Source: JACWAE01 sp963847595 (GTDB taxonomy: Bacteria > Chloroflexota > Dehalococcoidia > SZUA-161). Taken from it: 64,000 bases of DNA. This document shows positions 49,590 through 57,827 of this stretch, piece by piece (position 1 is the first letter of the stretch; each line of letters opens with the position of its first letter). The translations under genes were made by a program, and so were the position numbers. The notes beneath the pieces are model-generated. The model saw only the letters and a list, made by a program, of their open reading frames with translations, was not told the origin of the DNA and made no database searches. The DNA is taken from positions 806,001-870,000 of the forward strand of contig CAWKAJ010000002.1 of NCBI GenBank assembly GCA_963847595.1. The letters are read 5' to 3'.

Positions 49590-51545
49590 TTACTTCAGCG
49601 AGTAAGCGCCATGCTTCTCAGCAGGGAAGTAATCGCCGGGCAGATAGGTCTTGCTCTGAGCGTACTTGGTCGGGCTGTACTCCTCGAGCTTCAGTGCCTT
49701 CCTCTTGCCATCGATGTGAGCTATGGCATCTTTCACAGCCTTCTTATGGTCGGGCTCGAAGTACCAGGCAGCACCGAACTTCTTCTGGTATCCCTCGGTG
49801 ATTAGCTTCACAACCTCCGGGCTGCCAGCGACCGGTGAGCCCACGCCCATCCAGGTGGTCACGCCGGAGGCTACAAAGTAAGTGCCGATGCTGAGCGCCT
49901 TCTCGGACATCCATTCCGGAGCAAAGCCCGCCACAGGCAGGTCGCTGATATCCTCGCCCAGTCCACCTTCACAGGCTGACTGCGTAAGTACGGTCAGGAT
50001 ACGGGTGTTATCCACGCAGGAGCCCATATGCAGCACCGGCGGGATACCTATGGTCTGGCAGATTTCCTTCAGCCCCGGGCCGCACTGGTCCATGACCTCA
50101 GGAGTGAGCAGGCCAGCTTTGGCGCAGGCTATGGCGTTGCATCCAGTGGTAACCACCAGAATATCGTTCTTAATCAACTCCTGAACAACGTAAAGGTGGG
50201 GGTCATCCATGGTCACCCTGGGGTTGTTGCAGCCAACCACGCCGGCGGCGCCGCGGATGCGCCCTGCCATAATAGCATCGTTCAGGGGGCGGAAGGACTC
50301 TCGCAGGGTCCCACCCAACATATAGGCAATGTATTCATGGGAAAAGCCGGCTACCAGATGGTCCTGTACATCTGGGATATGCACCTTGCCCCTCTTAGGG
50401 TAGTTGTCGATAGCCATGCGAAGGATTGACTTGGCAATCTCCATCGCTCTATGCTCTTCGAACTCGATATGGGTCGCACCCTCGATCTTGGCCTTGGGTG
50501 AGGTGGTAATTATCTTGGTATGGTAGTTCTTGGCAACTTCAACCAGACCCTGCATGATGCACTGGATATCCACCACCATAGCATCCACAGCACCGGTAAG
50601 AATTGATAACTCCTGAGCCAGGAAGTTGCCCAGCAGGGGCACGCCCTGTCGCATCAGGACCTCGTTGGCAGTGCAGCAGATGCCCGCCAGGTTTACGCCC
50701 TTGGCGCCCTTGGACTTGGCGTAATTGATAATCTCGGGGTCAGAGGCCGCAGCCACGATCAACTCGGAGAGAGTGGGCTCGTGGCCGTGTATCACCACGT
50801 TTACCTCGTCCTCACGGAGCACGCCGAAGTTGGACCCTGAAGCTATCGGGCCGGGGGTGCCGAAGAGTATATCGCTGATGTCGGTGCTGAGCATGGAGCC
50901 GCCCCAGCCATCAGCCAGAGCAGTGCGGACGGAATGGTCCAGGATATGCTCGGCATCCTGGTCGACACCTATGCTGGTGCGGTGCAGTGTCTCCACGATC
51001 TCACGGTCAACCCCACGGGGCACAACACCCAGCTTGCGCCAGATGGCCTGACGCTTGGCGGGAGCCCTGCTGATATAAATTAATTCACCTTCCTGCTTGC
51101 CGAATTCGCCCAGGGCCGTCTTGGCCACGTCTATAGCGACATCATTTATCTCCCGACCCTGGACCGGCACGCCCAGGTAACCGGCTACTCTATACAGTTT
51201 CCTTATATCCTTTACGCAGTAGTCCGGCGCCTCACCTGTAGCAGCAGCTAATAGAGTCAAAGCCATACCACGTCCATGGTCGGAGTGGGCAGCCGTACCA
51301 CCAGCTACGCCTCGTGCCAGGTTTCTCGCTGAGACGGTTGACTTGGTGGCACCGCAAATCCCTACCGTTGTCTTGCCCGTCAGGCGGCAAGGGCCCATAA
51401 AGCAATGTTTACAGCAATTACCTTCATGTCCTATAGGACATGGTTTAGTTTCATCAGCTCGCTTGAAAGCGGTGGATACACCTTCAGCTTCAGCTTTCTT
51501 GAGCATTTCGACTACTACGGGGTCTACACTCTTTTTGTCGGCCAT
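49590..51545 (-). CDS. cooS: Anaerobic carbon monoxide dehydrogenase, catalytic subunit (Ni-Fe)
   Basis: The 651-residue enzyme has typical CooS length. Cluster D/B cysteines are in CPIGHEGNCCKHCFMGPCRL followed by GICGAT. The NiFe4S4 C-cluster ligands are all visible: the His in VIHGHEPTLSEL and cysteines in GICCTANEVL, DIQCIMQGL, GVVGCNNPRV, VVTTGCNAIACAKA and HMGSCVDNTRI. It oxidises CO to CO2 with ferredoxin, or the reverse. No cooF, cooC or acetyl-CoA synthase gene is in the window. It has a TAAAGGAG ribosome-binding site, its own promoter with an internal palindrome, and a strong terminator, so it appears to be monocistronic. Confidence 0.97.
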   Translation of the reverse strand: MADKKSVDPVVVEMLKKAEAEGVSTAFKRADETKPCPIGHEGNCCKHCFMGPCRLTGKTTVGICGATKSTVSARNLARGVAGGTAAHSDHGRGMALTLLAAATGEAPDYCVKDIRKLYRVAGYLGVPVQGREINDVAIDVAKTALGEFGKQEGELIYISRAPAKRQAIWRKLGVVPRGVDREIVETLHRTSIGVDQDAEHILDHSVRTALADGWGGSMLSTDISDILFGTPGPIASGSNFGVLREDEVNVVIHGHEPTLSELIVAAASDPEIINYAKSKGAKGVNLAGICCTANEVLMRQGVPLLGNFLAQELSILTGAVDAMVVDIQCIMQGLVEVAKNYHTKIITTSPKAKIEGATHIEFEEHRAMEIAKSILRMAIDNYPKRGKVHIPDVQDHLVAGFSHEYIAYMLGGTLRESFRPLNDAIMAGRIRGAAGVVGCNNPRVTMDDPHLYVVQELIKNDILVVTTGCNAIACAKAGLLTPEVMDQCGPGLKEICQTIGIPPVLHMGSCVDNTRILTVLTQSACEGGLGEDISDLPVAGFAPEWMSEKALSIGTYFVASGVTTWMGVGSPVAGSPEVVKLITEGYQKKFGAAWYFEPDHKKAVKDAIAHIDGKRKALKLEEYSPTKYAQSKTYLPGDYFPAEKHGAYSLK

Positions 51546-51594
51546 CTTTACTCCTTTACCACGAGGTATTAGTATCGCAATTCACCAACTTACA

Positions 51595-51623
51595 TTTTAT
51601 CACATGCCAGGAGGCATGTAAAT
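51595..51623 (-). promoter_or_regulatory. cooS promoter with a palindromic operator between -35 and -10
   Basis: On the minus strand TTTACA (51618-51623) and TAAAAT (51595-51600) are 17 bases apart, about 55 bases before the ATG. An 18-bp interrupted palindrome, ACATGCC-N4-GGCATGT (51603-51620), fills the spacer and touches the -35 box, a classic repressor position. CO- or redox-responsive regulators are candidates, but no regulator gene is adjacent. Confidence 0.6.
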
Positions 51624-51831
51624 CACTATGTGCAAGCGATTTTTTGAACTGACGCCAATCCCGTCAGCTACCAGGCAGAGCGGTTGTTCGTCATTGGGTT
51701 GCGCTGCTGGTTTCGTCTATCGTCAATCGGTTTGCGTGCCCCACAACCCATCCACGAATTACGTTTCGAGTCGCGCAACCGCAACCATTCACCACAAAAC
51801 AAGGGTGCGGTAAGCGCGCCCTTATATCTCG

Positions 51832-51860
51832 TTGCTAAACGTAGGCCATTGAGCTATAAT
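51832..51860 (+). promoter_or_regulatory. Promoter of tRNA-Pro
   Basis: TTGCTA (51832-51837) and consensus TATAAT (51855-51860) have a 17-base spacer. Transcription would start one or two bases before the mature tRNA at 51869. Confidence 0.7.
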
Positions 51861-51868
51861 CGGGGCAT

Positions 51869-51943
51869 CGGGGCGTAGCGCAGCCTGGTTAGCGCGCAGC
51901 GTTCGGGACGCTGAGGTCGGTGGTTCAAATCCACTCGCCCCGA
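51869..51943 (+). tRNA. tRNA-Pro (anticodon CGG)
   Basis: The acceptor stem is CGGGGCG/CGCCCCG. The anticodon stem CAGCG/CGCTG with loop TTCGGGA gives CGG. The T arm has GTGG-TTCAAAT-CCAC. CCA is not encoded. The space between it and cooS (51624-51831) holds no gene I can support. Confidence 0.93.
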
Positions 51944-52096
51944 CTTTGTTTTACCCCGCACCCTAAATTTCTTCAATTGCGAGCGGGAATTTTGACATCA
52001 CCTTACAGCCGCTCTTTTTGATGAGAATAGGGTTTTCATAGTGCTTGCTATTCAGTTTGTGTTATCATAAGGCTCACCAAAGATGGGGTGCTACGG

Positions 52097-53653
52097 ATGA
52101 ATGGTGCCGACCTCATTGTAGAGACTGCTATCAGAGCAGGTATTAAGGTATGTTTTGCCAATCCTGGAACCACAGAAATGCCGATAGTGCTGGCGCTCGA
52201 TTCCAGGTCGGGCATCAAACCCGTTCTAGGCCTCTTTGAAGGCGTCTGCACCGGGGCCGCCGACGGCTATGGGAGAATGCTCGAAAAACCCGCCATGACT
52301 CTACTCCATCTGGGGCCTGGCTTCGCCAACGGCATCGCCAACCTTCATAACGCAAGAAGGGCGCGCACACCTGTAGTAAGCTTGATCGGTGAACATGCGA
52401 CGTGGCACAGGTCGGCAGACCCGCCTCTGGCAATGGACATTCGCGCGCTGGCAGGCACCGTATCAGGATGGCAAAGAACCAACAAATCAGCCAGAGCATT
52501 GTCCAGGGATATGGCCGATACGATTGACGCTTCAATGTACGGACAGATAGCGACACTCATCGTGCCCAACAACTATCAGTTGCAGGCATGTGAGGGTGCA
52601 AGCATAGCCAGTCCTCAGTTCAAGTACGATCCTATCGATTCAGGCAGCATCAAAGCAGCCGTCCAGCTTCTACGAGCCCACCGAAAGACCGTTCTTATTC
52701 TGGGTGGCAGGGCTTTACGCAAAAAGGGCCTTGATGCTGCGGCGCGCATCAAAGCTGTGGCTGGCTGTGACGTCCTTGCGACCACATTCCCGGCCTACGT
52801 GGAGCGGGGCAGTGGTCTGCTCAGCGTCCCGCGCATTCCCTATTTCCCTGAAGGGGGCATCGAAATTCTCTCAGGTTACGAAGCGGCGGTCCTTGCAGGC
52901 ACCAAAGAGCCTGTGACTTTCTTCGGATATGAGGGTGTGCCGGGCAGGCTACTGACAGAGAATCAGCTGAGAGTTGAGATAGCTATCGATAAGCAGGATA
53001 TTGTGGAAGCCCTTGAGTCCTTGGCTGACGCACTGAATGCCCCCAAGTCTTCGAAGATTACGACAGAGCATCCGGTGAGGAGCCACAATACTTCCGGTCT
53101 TCCAACTGGAGAACTCACTCCTGATAAAGTGTGTCTTACAATAGCCGCCCTTCAGCCGGAAGGTGCCATCATCATCGACGAAGGCCTTACGACCTCCTTT
53201 TCATATTATTCGGTTTCCGCAGATTCAGCTCCCCACAGCTTCATTACTATCGCCGGTGGCTCCATTGGATACGGGATGCCCTGCGCCGCTGGCGCAGCGA
53301 TTGCATGCCCTGAAAGGCCTGTAATAAACCTGCAGGCAGACGGCAGCGCTATGTACACCATGCAGGCGCTTTGGACAGAGGCCCGACAAGGGTTGAATGT
53401 CACTACATTGATTTGTTCGAATAGGAGTTACAATATCCTCAAAGTTGAGCTCATTCGGGCGGAGGTTAAGTCGACCGGCCCTGAAGCGTCATCCCTCATC
53501 GAACTCGATCACCCGGAGATTAACTGGGTCAAACTCGCGGAGGGGATGGGTGTGTCGGCGGTATCAGTCGATACTGCAGAAGCGCTGGCGCGCGAGTTCC
53601 GTAAGGCGCTCTCGGAACCAGGCCCTCATCTCATATCGATGATTCTGGTGTAG
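52097..53653 (+). CDS. Thiamin-diphosphate-dependent enzyme, acetolactate synthase large-subunit-like
   Basis: The protein has 518 residues from the ATG giving MNGADLIVETAIRAGIKVCF; a GTG three codons upstream is possible. The PYR domain has ANPGTTEMPIVLAL and the activating Glu in GLFEGVCTGAADGYGRM. The PP domain has ADGSAMYTMQALWTEARQ with SNRSYNILK, which bind ThDP and Mg, although the first Gly of the usual GDG is Ala. It is shorter than true acetolactate synthases (about 560) and has no ilvN or ilvC neighbour, so a decarboxylase, carboligase or lyase role is as likely. It lies upstream of enoyl-CoA hydratase and por genes. Confidence 0.8.
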   Translation: MNGADLIVETAIRAGIKVCFANPGTTEMPIVLALDSRSGIKPVLGLFEGVCTGAADGYGRMLEKPAMTLLHLGPGFANGIANLHNARRARTPVVSLIGEHATWHRSADPPLAMDIRALAGTVSGWQRTNKSARALSRDMADTIDASMYGQIATLIVPNNYQLQACEGASIASPQFKYDPIDSGSIKAAVQLLRAHRKTVLILGGRALRKKGLDAAARIKAVAGCDVLATTFPAYVERGSGLLSVPRIPYFPEGGIEILSGYEAAVLAGTKEPVTFFGYEGVPGRLLTENQLRVEIAIDKQDIVEALESLADALNAPKSSKITTEHPVRSHNTSGLPTGELTPDKVCLTIAALQPEGAIIIDEGLTTSFSYYSVSADSAPHSFITIAGGSIGYGMPCAAGAAIACPERPVINLQADGSAMYTMQALWTEARQGLNVTTLICSNRSYNILKVELIRAEVKSTGPEASSLIELDHPEINWVKLAEGMGVSAVSVDTAEALAREFRKALSEPGPHLISMILV

Positions 53654-53727
53654 TCTAATCTCGCACTAGACGACAACTTACTAAGGATTCGCACCTTATG
53701 TAAACTCTCACGGATAGGAGAAAGCGC

Positions 53728-54555
53728 ATGGCCTATGAATCAATTATCCTGGAAAAGGCAGAGCATGTAGCAACGATAACTCTGAATCGCCCCAAGGTTG
53801 GCAATGCCTTCGATATGACTCTGGGGGCGGAGTTCGACCACGCCATCAAACTGCTGGGCAAAGATAGAGACATCAGAGCAATAATCATCACTGGCGCCGG
53901 CAGCTATTTCAGTACCGGCATAGACCTCAGCATGTTCACAGCCCCAGAGCGACATGCCAGTAAAGTAGTTGCCCTCAAAGACGTATTGCCTGCTGAAGAT
54001 GACGAAACGTTTGGCAAAGGTACTGCTGTGGCTGCCGTAATCAGGATCAAGAATATGCCCAAACCGGTGATCGCCGCCGTTAATGGTACGGCTGTAGGCT
54101 TAGGGCTTTCCATAGTCCTGGCATGCGATATCATTATTGCCTCCTCAATGGCGAAATTTGGCATGGTGTTTGTCAAGCGCGGCGTTGTCCCCGATACGGG
54201 TGCTTCATTCGATCTCCCCCGTGTTGTGGGACTGAAAAAGGCATGTGAACTTACTTTTACCGGAGATACCATAGATGCCGCTGAGGCTGAGCACATAGGC
54301 ATGGTCAGCCGAGTCGTCCCTCAAGATGACCTGATGAATACAGCCAGACAGCTGGCAGCGAAAATGGCAGATAACCCGCCGCTAGCTGTGGGACTTGCCA
54401 AGTCACAGCTTTATCGGGCAATGGTAGAGACCGATATGCTCAGGCACATGAAATGGGAAGTGGAAAACATGGAGAATCTCATGAAAACGGCGGATTTTAT
54501 GGAAGCCGCATCAGCGTTTTTCGAAAAACGCAAGCCAATTTTCAAAGGCGAGTAG
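53728..54555 (+). CDS. Enoyl-CoA hydratase/isomerase family protein
   Basis: The 275-residue crotonase-fold protein has ATITLNRPKVGNAFD, the first oxyanion-hole region IITGAGSYFSTGIDLSMF, and the second KPVIAAVNGTAVGLGLSIVL. ACDIIIASSMAKFGMVFVKR and GVVPDTGASFDLPRVVG follow. The position usually held by the second catalytic Glu (E/A in FxxPExx) reads VPDTGAS, with Asp, so hydratase activity is uncertain; isomerase or other crotonase chemistry is possible. An AGGAG ribosome-binding site precedes the ATG. It probably acts on an acyl-CoA in the same pathway as the acyl-CoA dehydrogenase downstream. Confidence 0.9.
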   Translation: MAYESIILEKAEHVATITLNRPKVGNAFDMTLGAEFDHAIKLLGKDRDIRAIIITGAGSYFSTGIDLSMFTAPERHASKVVALKDVLPAEDDETFGKGTAVAAVIRIKNMPKPVIAAVNGTAVGLGLSIVLACDIIIASSMAKFGMVFVKRGVVPDTGASFDLPRVVGLKKACELTFTGDTIDAAEAEHIGMVSRVVPQDDLMNTARQLAAKMADNPPLAVGLAKSQLYRAMVETDMLRHMKWEVENMENLMKTADFMEAASAFFEKRKPIFKGE

Positions 54556-54620
54556 TATAGACGCCCCTGCGCAAGCGCTCACATCTCCTCTTGGACAAGT
54601 CCCGGCTTGAGGACTCGTAT

Positions 54621-54650
54621 TTGACACATACATATAGTGTGAGTTACCAT
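54621..54650 (+). promoter_or_regulatory. Candidate promoter of the por operon
   Basis: TTGACA (54621-54626) and TACCAT (54645-54650) have an 18-base spacer containing an imperfect ACAC...GTGT palindrome (about 54624-54640). The position, 50 bases before porC, is suitable. Confidence 0.4.
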
Positions 54651-54698
54651 AAATTAAGTAACCATCAATAAGCTGACCAAAATAAGTGAGCAAACAGA

Positions 54699-55298
54699 AT
54701 GCCAGGAAACCCGCTTACAAGTAAGAGACTGTACGAAATCAGATGGCACGGCCGAGGTGGCCAAGGAGCCATAACCGCCGCCAAAATAGCAGCGCAGGCG
54801 GCTTTTCTCGAAGGTTACCGAGGAGTAACTGCTGCACCATCATTCGGGGCTGAGAGAAGGGGCGCTCCGGTAAGTGCGTCAACCAGAATTTCCCCGAAGC
54901 CGGTCATAGTCATGTCCCAGGTAGAAAATCCTGATGTAGTGGTCGTCCTCGACCCGACGCTATTAAAATGCGATGGAGTAGTCAACGGACTGGGCAGAGG
55001 AGGATGGCTCATTGTTAATTCCAGGCAAGCCCCTGACGAGCTCGGAGTTGCAGGGGAGTTCAAAATCGCCACAGCCGATGCTACCAATGTCTGTCAGGAA
55101 CTGGGGTTGTTCGTCGCTGGCCACACAATAGTGAATACAGCGATTTTGGGAGCATTTGCCAGAGCAACCGGGTTGCTCAACATGGCAAGCCTGGAAGAGG
55201 TTATAAGAGAAAGATTCCCCAAGCAAGATGTAGATATAAACCTTGCAGCAATACGGAAAACATACGAGATAACGAAAGTTGAGAGAGCGAAGGATTAG
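54699..55298 (+). CDS. porC: 2-oxoacid:ferredoxin oxidoreductase, gamma subunit
   Basis: The 199-residue protein begins with IRWHGRGGQGAITAAKIAAQ, the gamma-subunit signature, followed by GVTAAPSFGAERRGAPVSAS and VVVLDPTLLKC. DATNVCQELGLFVAGHTIVN is also typical. It closes the CoA-binding and radical-intermediate site in the four-subunit pyruvate or 2-ketoisovalerate:ferredoxin oxidoreductase. It is the first of four tightly spaced genes (gamma, delta, alpha, beta). Confidence 0.94.
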   Translation: MPGNPLTSKRLYEIRWHGRGGQGAITAAKIAAQAAFLEGYRGVTAAPSFGAERRGAPVSASTRISPKPVIVMSQVENPDVVVVLDPTLLKCDGVVNGLGRGGWLIVNSRQAPDELGVAGEFKIATADATNVCQELGLFVAGHTIVNTAILGAFARATGLLNMASLEEVIRERFPKQDVDINLAAIRKTYEITKVERAKD

Positions 55299-55304
55299 GG
55301 ACCA

Positions 55305-55604
55305 GTGGGGACGAGAAATTGCGGTCACATATGCGGTGAATCATCGCCTGGTATCGGGGAAGGCGGCAAGACCGGCGATTGGGGCGATTACCAACCTGCA
55401 ATAGACCAAGAGAAATGCCTCCCGGCGAAGCAAAACAAAGCCAGCTGTTTTCAATGCTGGCTTTATTGTCCCGATGGGGTTGTAAGCAAGACCATTCCTG
55501 TGAAAGTGAACCTGGAATACTGCAAAGGTTGCGGGATATGTGCACAAGTTTGTCCCGCACAGGCTATAACTATGGTCGCCAAAGAGACACGGGGTTCTGC
55601 GTAA
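55305..55604 (+). CDS. porD: 2-oxoacid:ferredoxin oxidoreductase, delta (ferredoxin) subunit
   Basis: The 99-residue protein starts six bases after porC. The second 4Fe-4S site is regular (CKGCGICAQVCPAQAI). The first is unusual: its cysteines are spread as C-x9-C-x2-C-x3-CP in CLPAKQNKASCFQCWLYCPD, where the family usually has C-x2-C-x2-C-x3-CP. TGDWGDYQPAIDQEKC is the typical PorD lead-in. It carries electrons from the beta subunit's cluster to external ferredoxin. Confidence 0.92.
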   Translation: MGTRNCGHICGESSPGIGEGGKTGDWGDYQPAIDQEKCLPAKQNKASCFQCWLYCPDGVVSKTIPVKVNLEYCKGCGICAQVCPAQAITMVAKETRGSA

Positions 55605-55620
55605 GGCAGATGGAATAGAC

Positions 55621-56847
55621 TTGACAGAGAAGCGGTTAGCCAAGACAGAAAAGACACAAATAATCGATGGCAATCGAGCGGCGGCTCTGGGCGCTAAACT
55701 CAGCCGTGTGCAGGTGATAGCTGCATACCCTATTACACCTCAGACACCTCTCACAGAAGCACTATCGGAATTTGTAGAACGGGGCGAGCTCGATGCCCAG
55801 TATGTTGCGGTTGAGAGTGAGCATAGCGCGCTCGCCGTCTGCACTTCGGCCTCCATAGTAGGAGCCAGAGCATTTACAGCCACCAGCTCTCACGGCTTAG
55901 CCTACATGCACGAGATGCTGCATTGGGCCGCAGGGACTCGTCTCCCCTTAGTCCTGGCTTGTGTCAACCGTGCTATCGGAGCGCCCTGGAACGTGCTGAA
56001 TGACCAGCAAGACTCCATATCCCAGAGGGATACGGGTTGGATACAAATATACGCTCGAAACAACCAAGAGATATTGGATTCAGTAGTCCAGGCTTACAGG
56101 ATCGCCGAGAAAGTCTATGTACCCGTGATGGTTTGTTACGACGGCTACATTCTATCCCACACCGAAATGCCTGTCGATGTTCCAAGTCAAAAGGATGTGG
56201 ACAAGTTTTTGCCGCCGTACAAGCCTCATACCATGCTGGACCCCAATAATCCCAAGAACTACAACCTGGTAACGCTGGCGAATCCCAGGCTTAACGCCGA
56301 AGGTGTGCTCTGCCACGGTTATATGGAAATCAGGTATCTACTTCAGGAGGCCCTGCAGAACTCGATAGATACGATAGTTCAAACAGGGCGAGAATTCGGT
56401 GAGCTTTTCGGAAGAAGCTACAATTTGCTATGGAAGGATGGAATGGACGATGCCGATATAGTGATTGTAGCTATGGGCAGCCTGGCTATGGAGGCAATGG
56501 CAGCTTCAGAGATGCTCAAGGAAGAAGGGTACAAGACAGGGGTACTGGGCTTGAGATTATTCAGACCTTTCCCTAAGAAGGATGTAGTGGAAGCGTTGCG
56601 AGAATCACGAGCCATTATGGTCTTTGACAAGAATATTAGCTACGGACAAGAGGGAGCGACCTGTTCCGAGATCAAGTCAGCCCTTTACGGCAGTGGAGCA
56701 AAAGCGGCGATACGAAACTTTATCGTGGGACTGGGTGGACGCGATGTGACTGCCAGGGAAATGGCGGATGCTGTAAAGAGCTCATTGCCGTCGCTCAGTG
56801 ATACCACGCTAAATAGAGAATATCCTCAATGGATATGTCATATTTGA
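55621..56847 (+). CDS. porA: 2-oxoacid:ferredoxin oxidoreductase, alpha subunit
   Basis: The protein has 408 residues, read from TTG. VIAAYPITPQTPLTEALSEF is the alpha-subunit signature. VAVESEHSALAVCTSASIVG contains the Glu that activates ThDP, and RAFTATSSHGLAYMHEMLHW, VNRAIGAPWNVLNDQQDSIS and RDTGWIQIYARNNQEILDS follow. The C-terminal domain has VIVAMGSLAMEAMAASEML and FDKNISYGQEGATCSEI. It binds the 2-oxoacid. Closest by pattern to pyruvate oxidoreductases, but substrate range cannot be fixed from sequence alone. Confidence 0.93.
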   Translation: MTEKRLAKTEKTQIIDGNRAAALGAKLSRVQVIAAYPITPQTPLTEALSEFVERGELDAQYVAVESEHSALAVCTSASIVGARAFTATSSHGLAYMHEMLHWAAGTRLPLVLACVNRAIGAPWNVLNDQQDSISQRDTGWIQIYARNNQEILDSVVQAYRIAEKVYVPVMVCYDGYILSHTEMPVDVPSQKDVDKFLPPYKPHTMLDPNNPKNYNLVTLANPRLNAEGVLCHGYMEIRYLLQEALQNSIDTIVQTGREFGELFGRSYNLLWKDGMDDADIVIVAMGSLAMEAMAASEMLKEEGYKTGVLGLRLFRPFPKKDVVEALRESRAIMVFDKNISYGQEGATCSEIKSALYGSGAKAAIRNFIVGLGGRDVTAREMADAVKSSLPSLSDTTLNREYPQWICHI

Positions 56848-56860
56848 CAGGATAAAAGCA

Positions 56861-57763
56861 GTGGCAGTCAATGCAGTTAACCTCAGCGAAAAGGAATACC
56901 TGCTCCCCGGGAACAGGCTTTGCCCCGGCTGTGCTCTATCGCTTGCCTATCGTCATATTTTGAAAGCGTTCGAAGGGCAGGTCATTGTTACCGTGCCTGC
57001 CAGTTGCCTCACCGTATTGCATGGCATGTATCCCGTCACATCTGTGATTGTACCATGTGTTAACACCCCCTTTGCCACAACTGGGGCTTCCGCCACAGGG
57101 CTGGTTGCCGGCATGAAGGCGCTCGGCAAGAAGGGCCTGACTGTATTGGCTATAGCCGGTGATGGAGGCACATACGACATAGGAATCCAGTCATTGAGCG
57201 GTGCCATCGAGAGACGGTCCGATTTTGTCTACATCTGTTACGATAATGAAGGCTATATGAACACAGGCAATCAACGTTCCGGCTCGACACCGCTCGGTGC
57301 TATCTCCGGTACTACACCGATTCTAGGGAAGCAGCAGAGTCCCAAAGACATCACGGCAATAATGGAAGCGCACGGCATACCCTATGCGGCTACCGCTAAC
57401 GCCTGCTACCCGTTGGACCTCTACGAGAAAGTCAGGAAAGCGAGAGTAATACAAGGTACAAGGTTCATACATGTTTTCACCCCGTGTCCTCCCGGATGGC
57501 GCTTTCCTTTCAGCGACACCATAAAAATCGGCCAGCTTGCAGTGGAAACCGGATGGGTTATTCTTTTCGAGGTTGAAGGTGGCATCTTCCGCCTCACCTC
57601 GGCCAGCGAGTCCATCGCCCGGCGAGGCAAACTGAAGCCGCTGAGAGAATATCTATCCCTACAGGGAAGGTTCAAGAATATTACTGAGGATCAAATCAAC
57701 GAATTGCAGTCAGCAGTAGATGTTCGTTGGAAGCGCTGCCTGGATAGGGCAAGCAATAAATAG
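56861..57763 (+). CDS. porB: 2-oxoacid:ferredoxin oxidoreductase, beta subunit
   Basis: The protein has 300 residues, read from GTG, 13 bases after porA. NRLCPGCALSLAYRHILKAF holds two of the proximal 4Fe-4S cysteines. IAGDGGTYDIGIQSLSGAIE and CYDNEGYMNTGNQRSGSTP form the ThDP-Mg site. ANACYPLDLYEKV holds a further Cys, and VFTPCPPGWRFP is typical of PorB. With PorA, C and D it oxidatively decarboxylates a 2-oxoacid to acyl-CoA and reduces ferredoxin, or runs in reverse. Confidence 0.94.
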   Translation: MAVNAVNLSEKEYLLPGNRLCPGCALSLAYRHILKAFEGQVIVTVPASCLTVLHGMYPVTSVIVPCVNTPFATTGASATGLVAGMKALGKKGLTVLAIAGDGGTYDIGIQSLSGAIERRSDFVYICYDNEGYMNTGNQRSGSTPLGAISGTTPILGKQQSPKDITAIMEAHGIPYAATANACYPLDLYEKVRKARVIQGTRFIHVFTPCPPGWRFPFSDTIKIGQLAVETGWVILFEVEGGIFRLTSASESIARRGKLKPLREYLSLQGRFKNITEDQINELQSAVDVRWKRCLDRASNK

Positions 57764-57827
57764 CCTGCACTTGTCCGATATTTCAAGGATTCTTAGCTTT
57801 GTTACACCCCAAAATAGCCGCGGGCTT

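Noticed and set aside
51628..51831. Short open frames between cooS and tRNA-Pro
   Set aside because: They have no recognisable content and no start signal.
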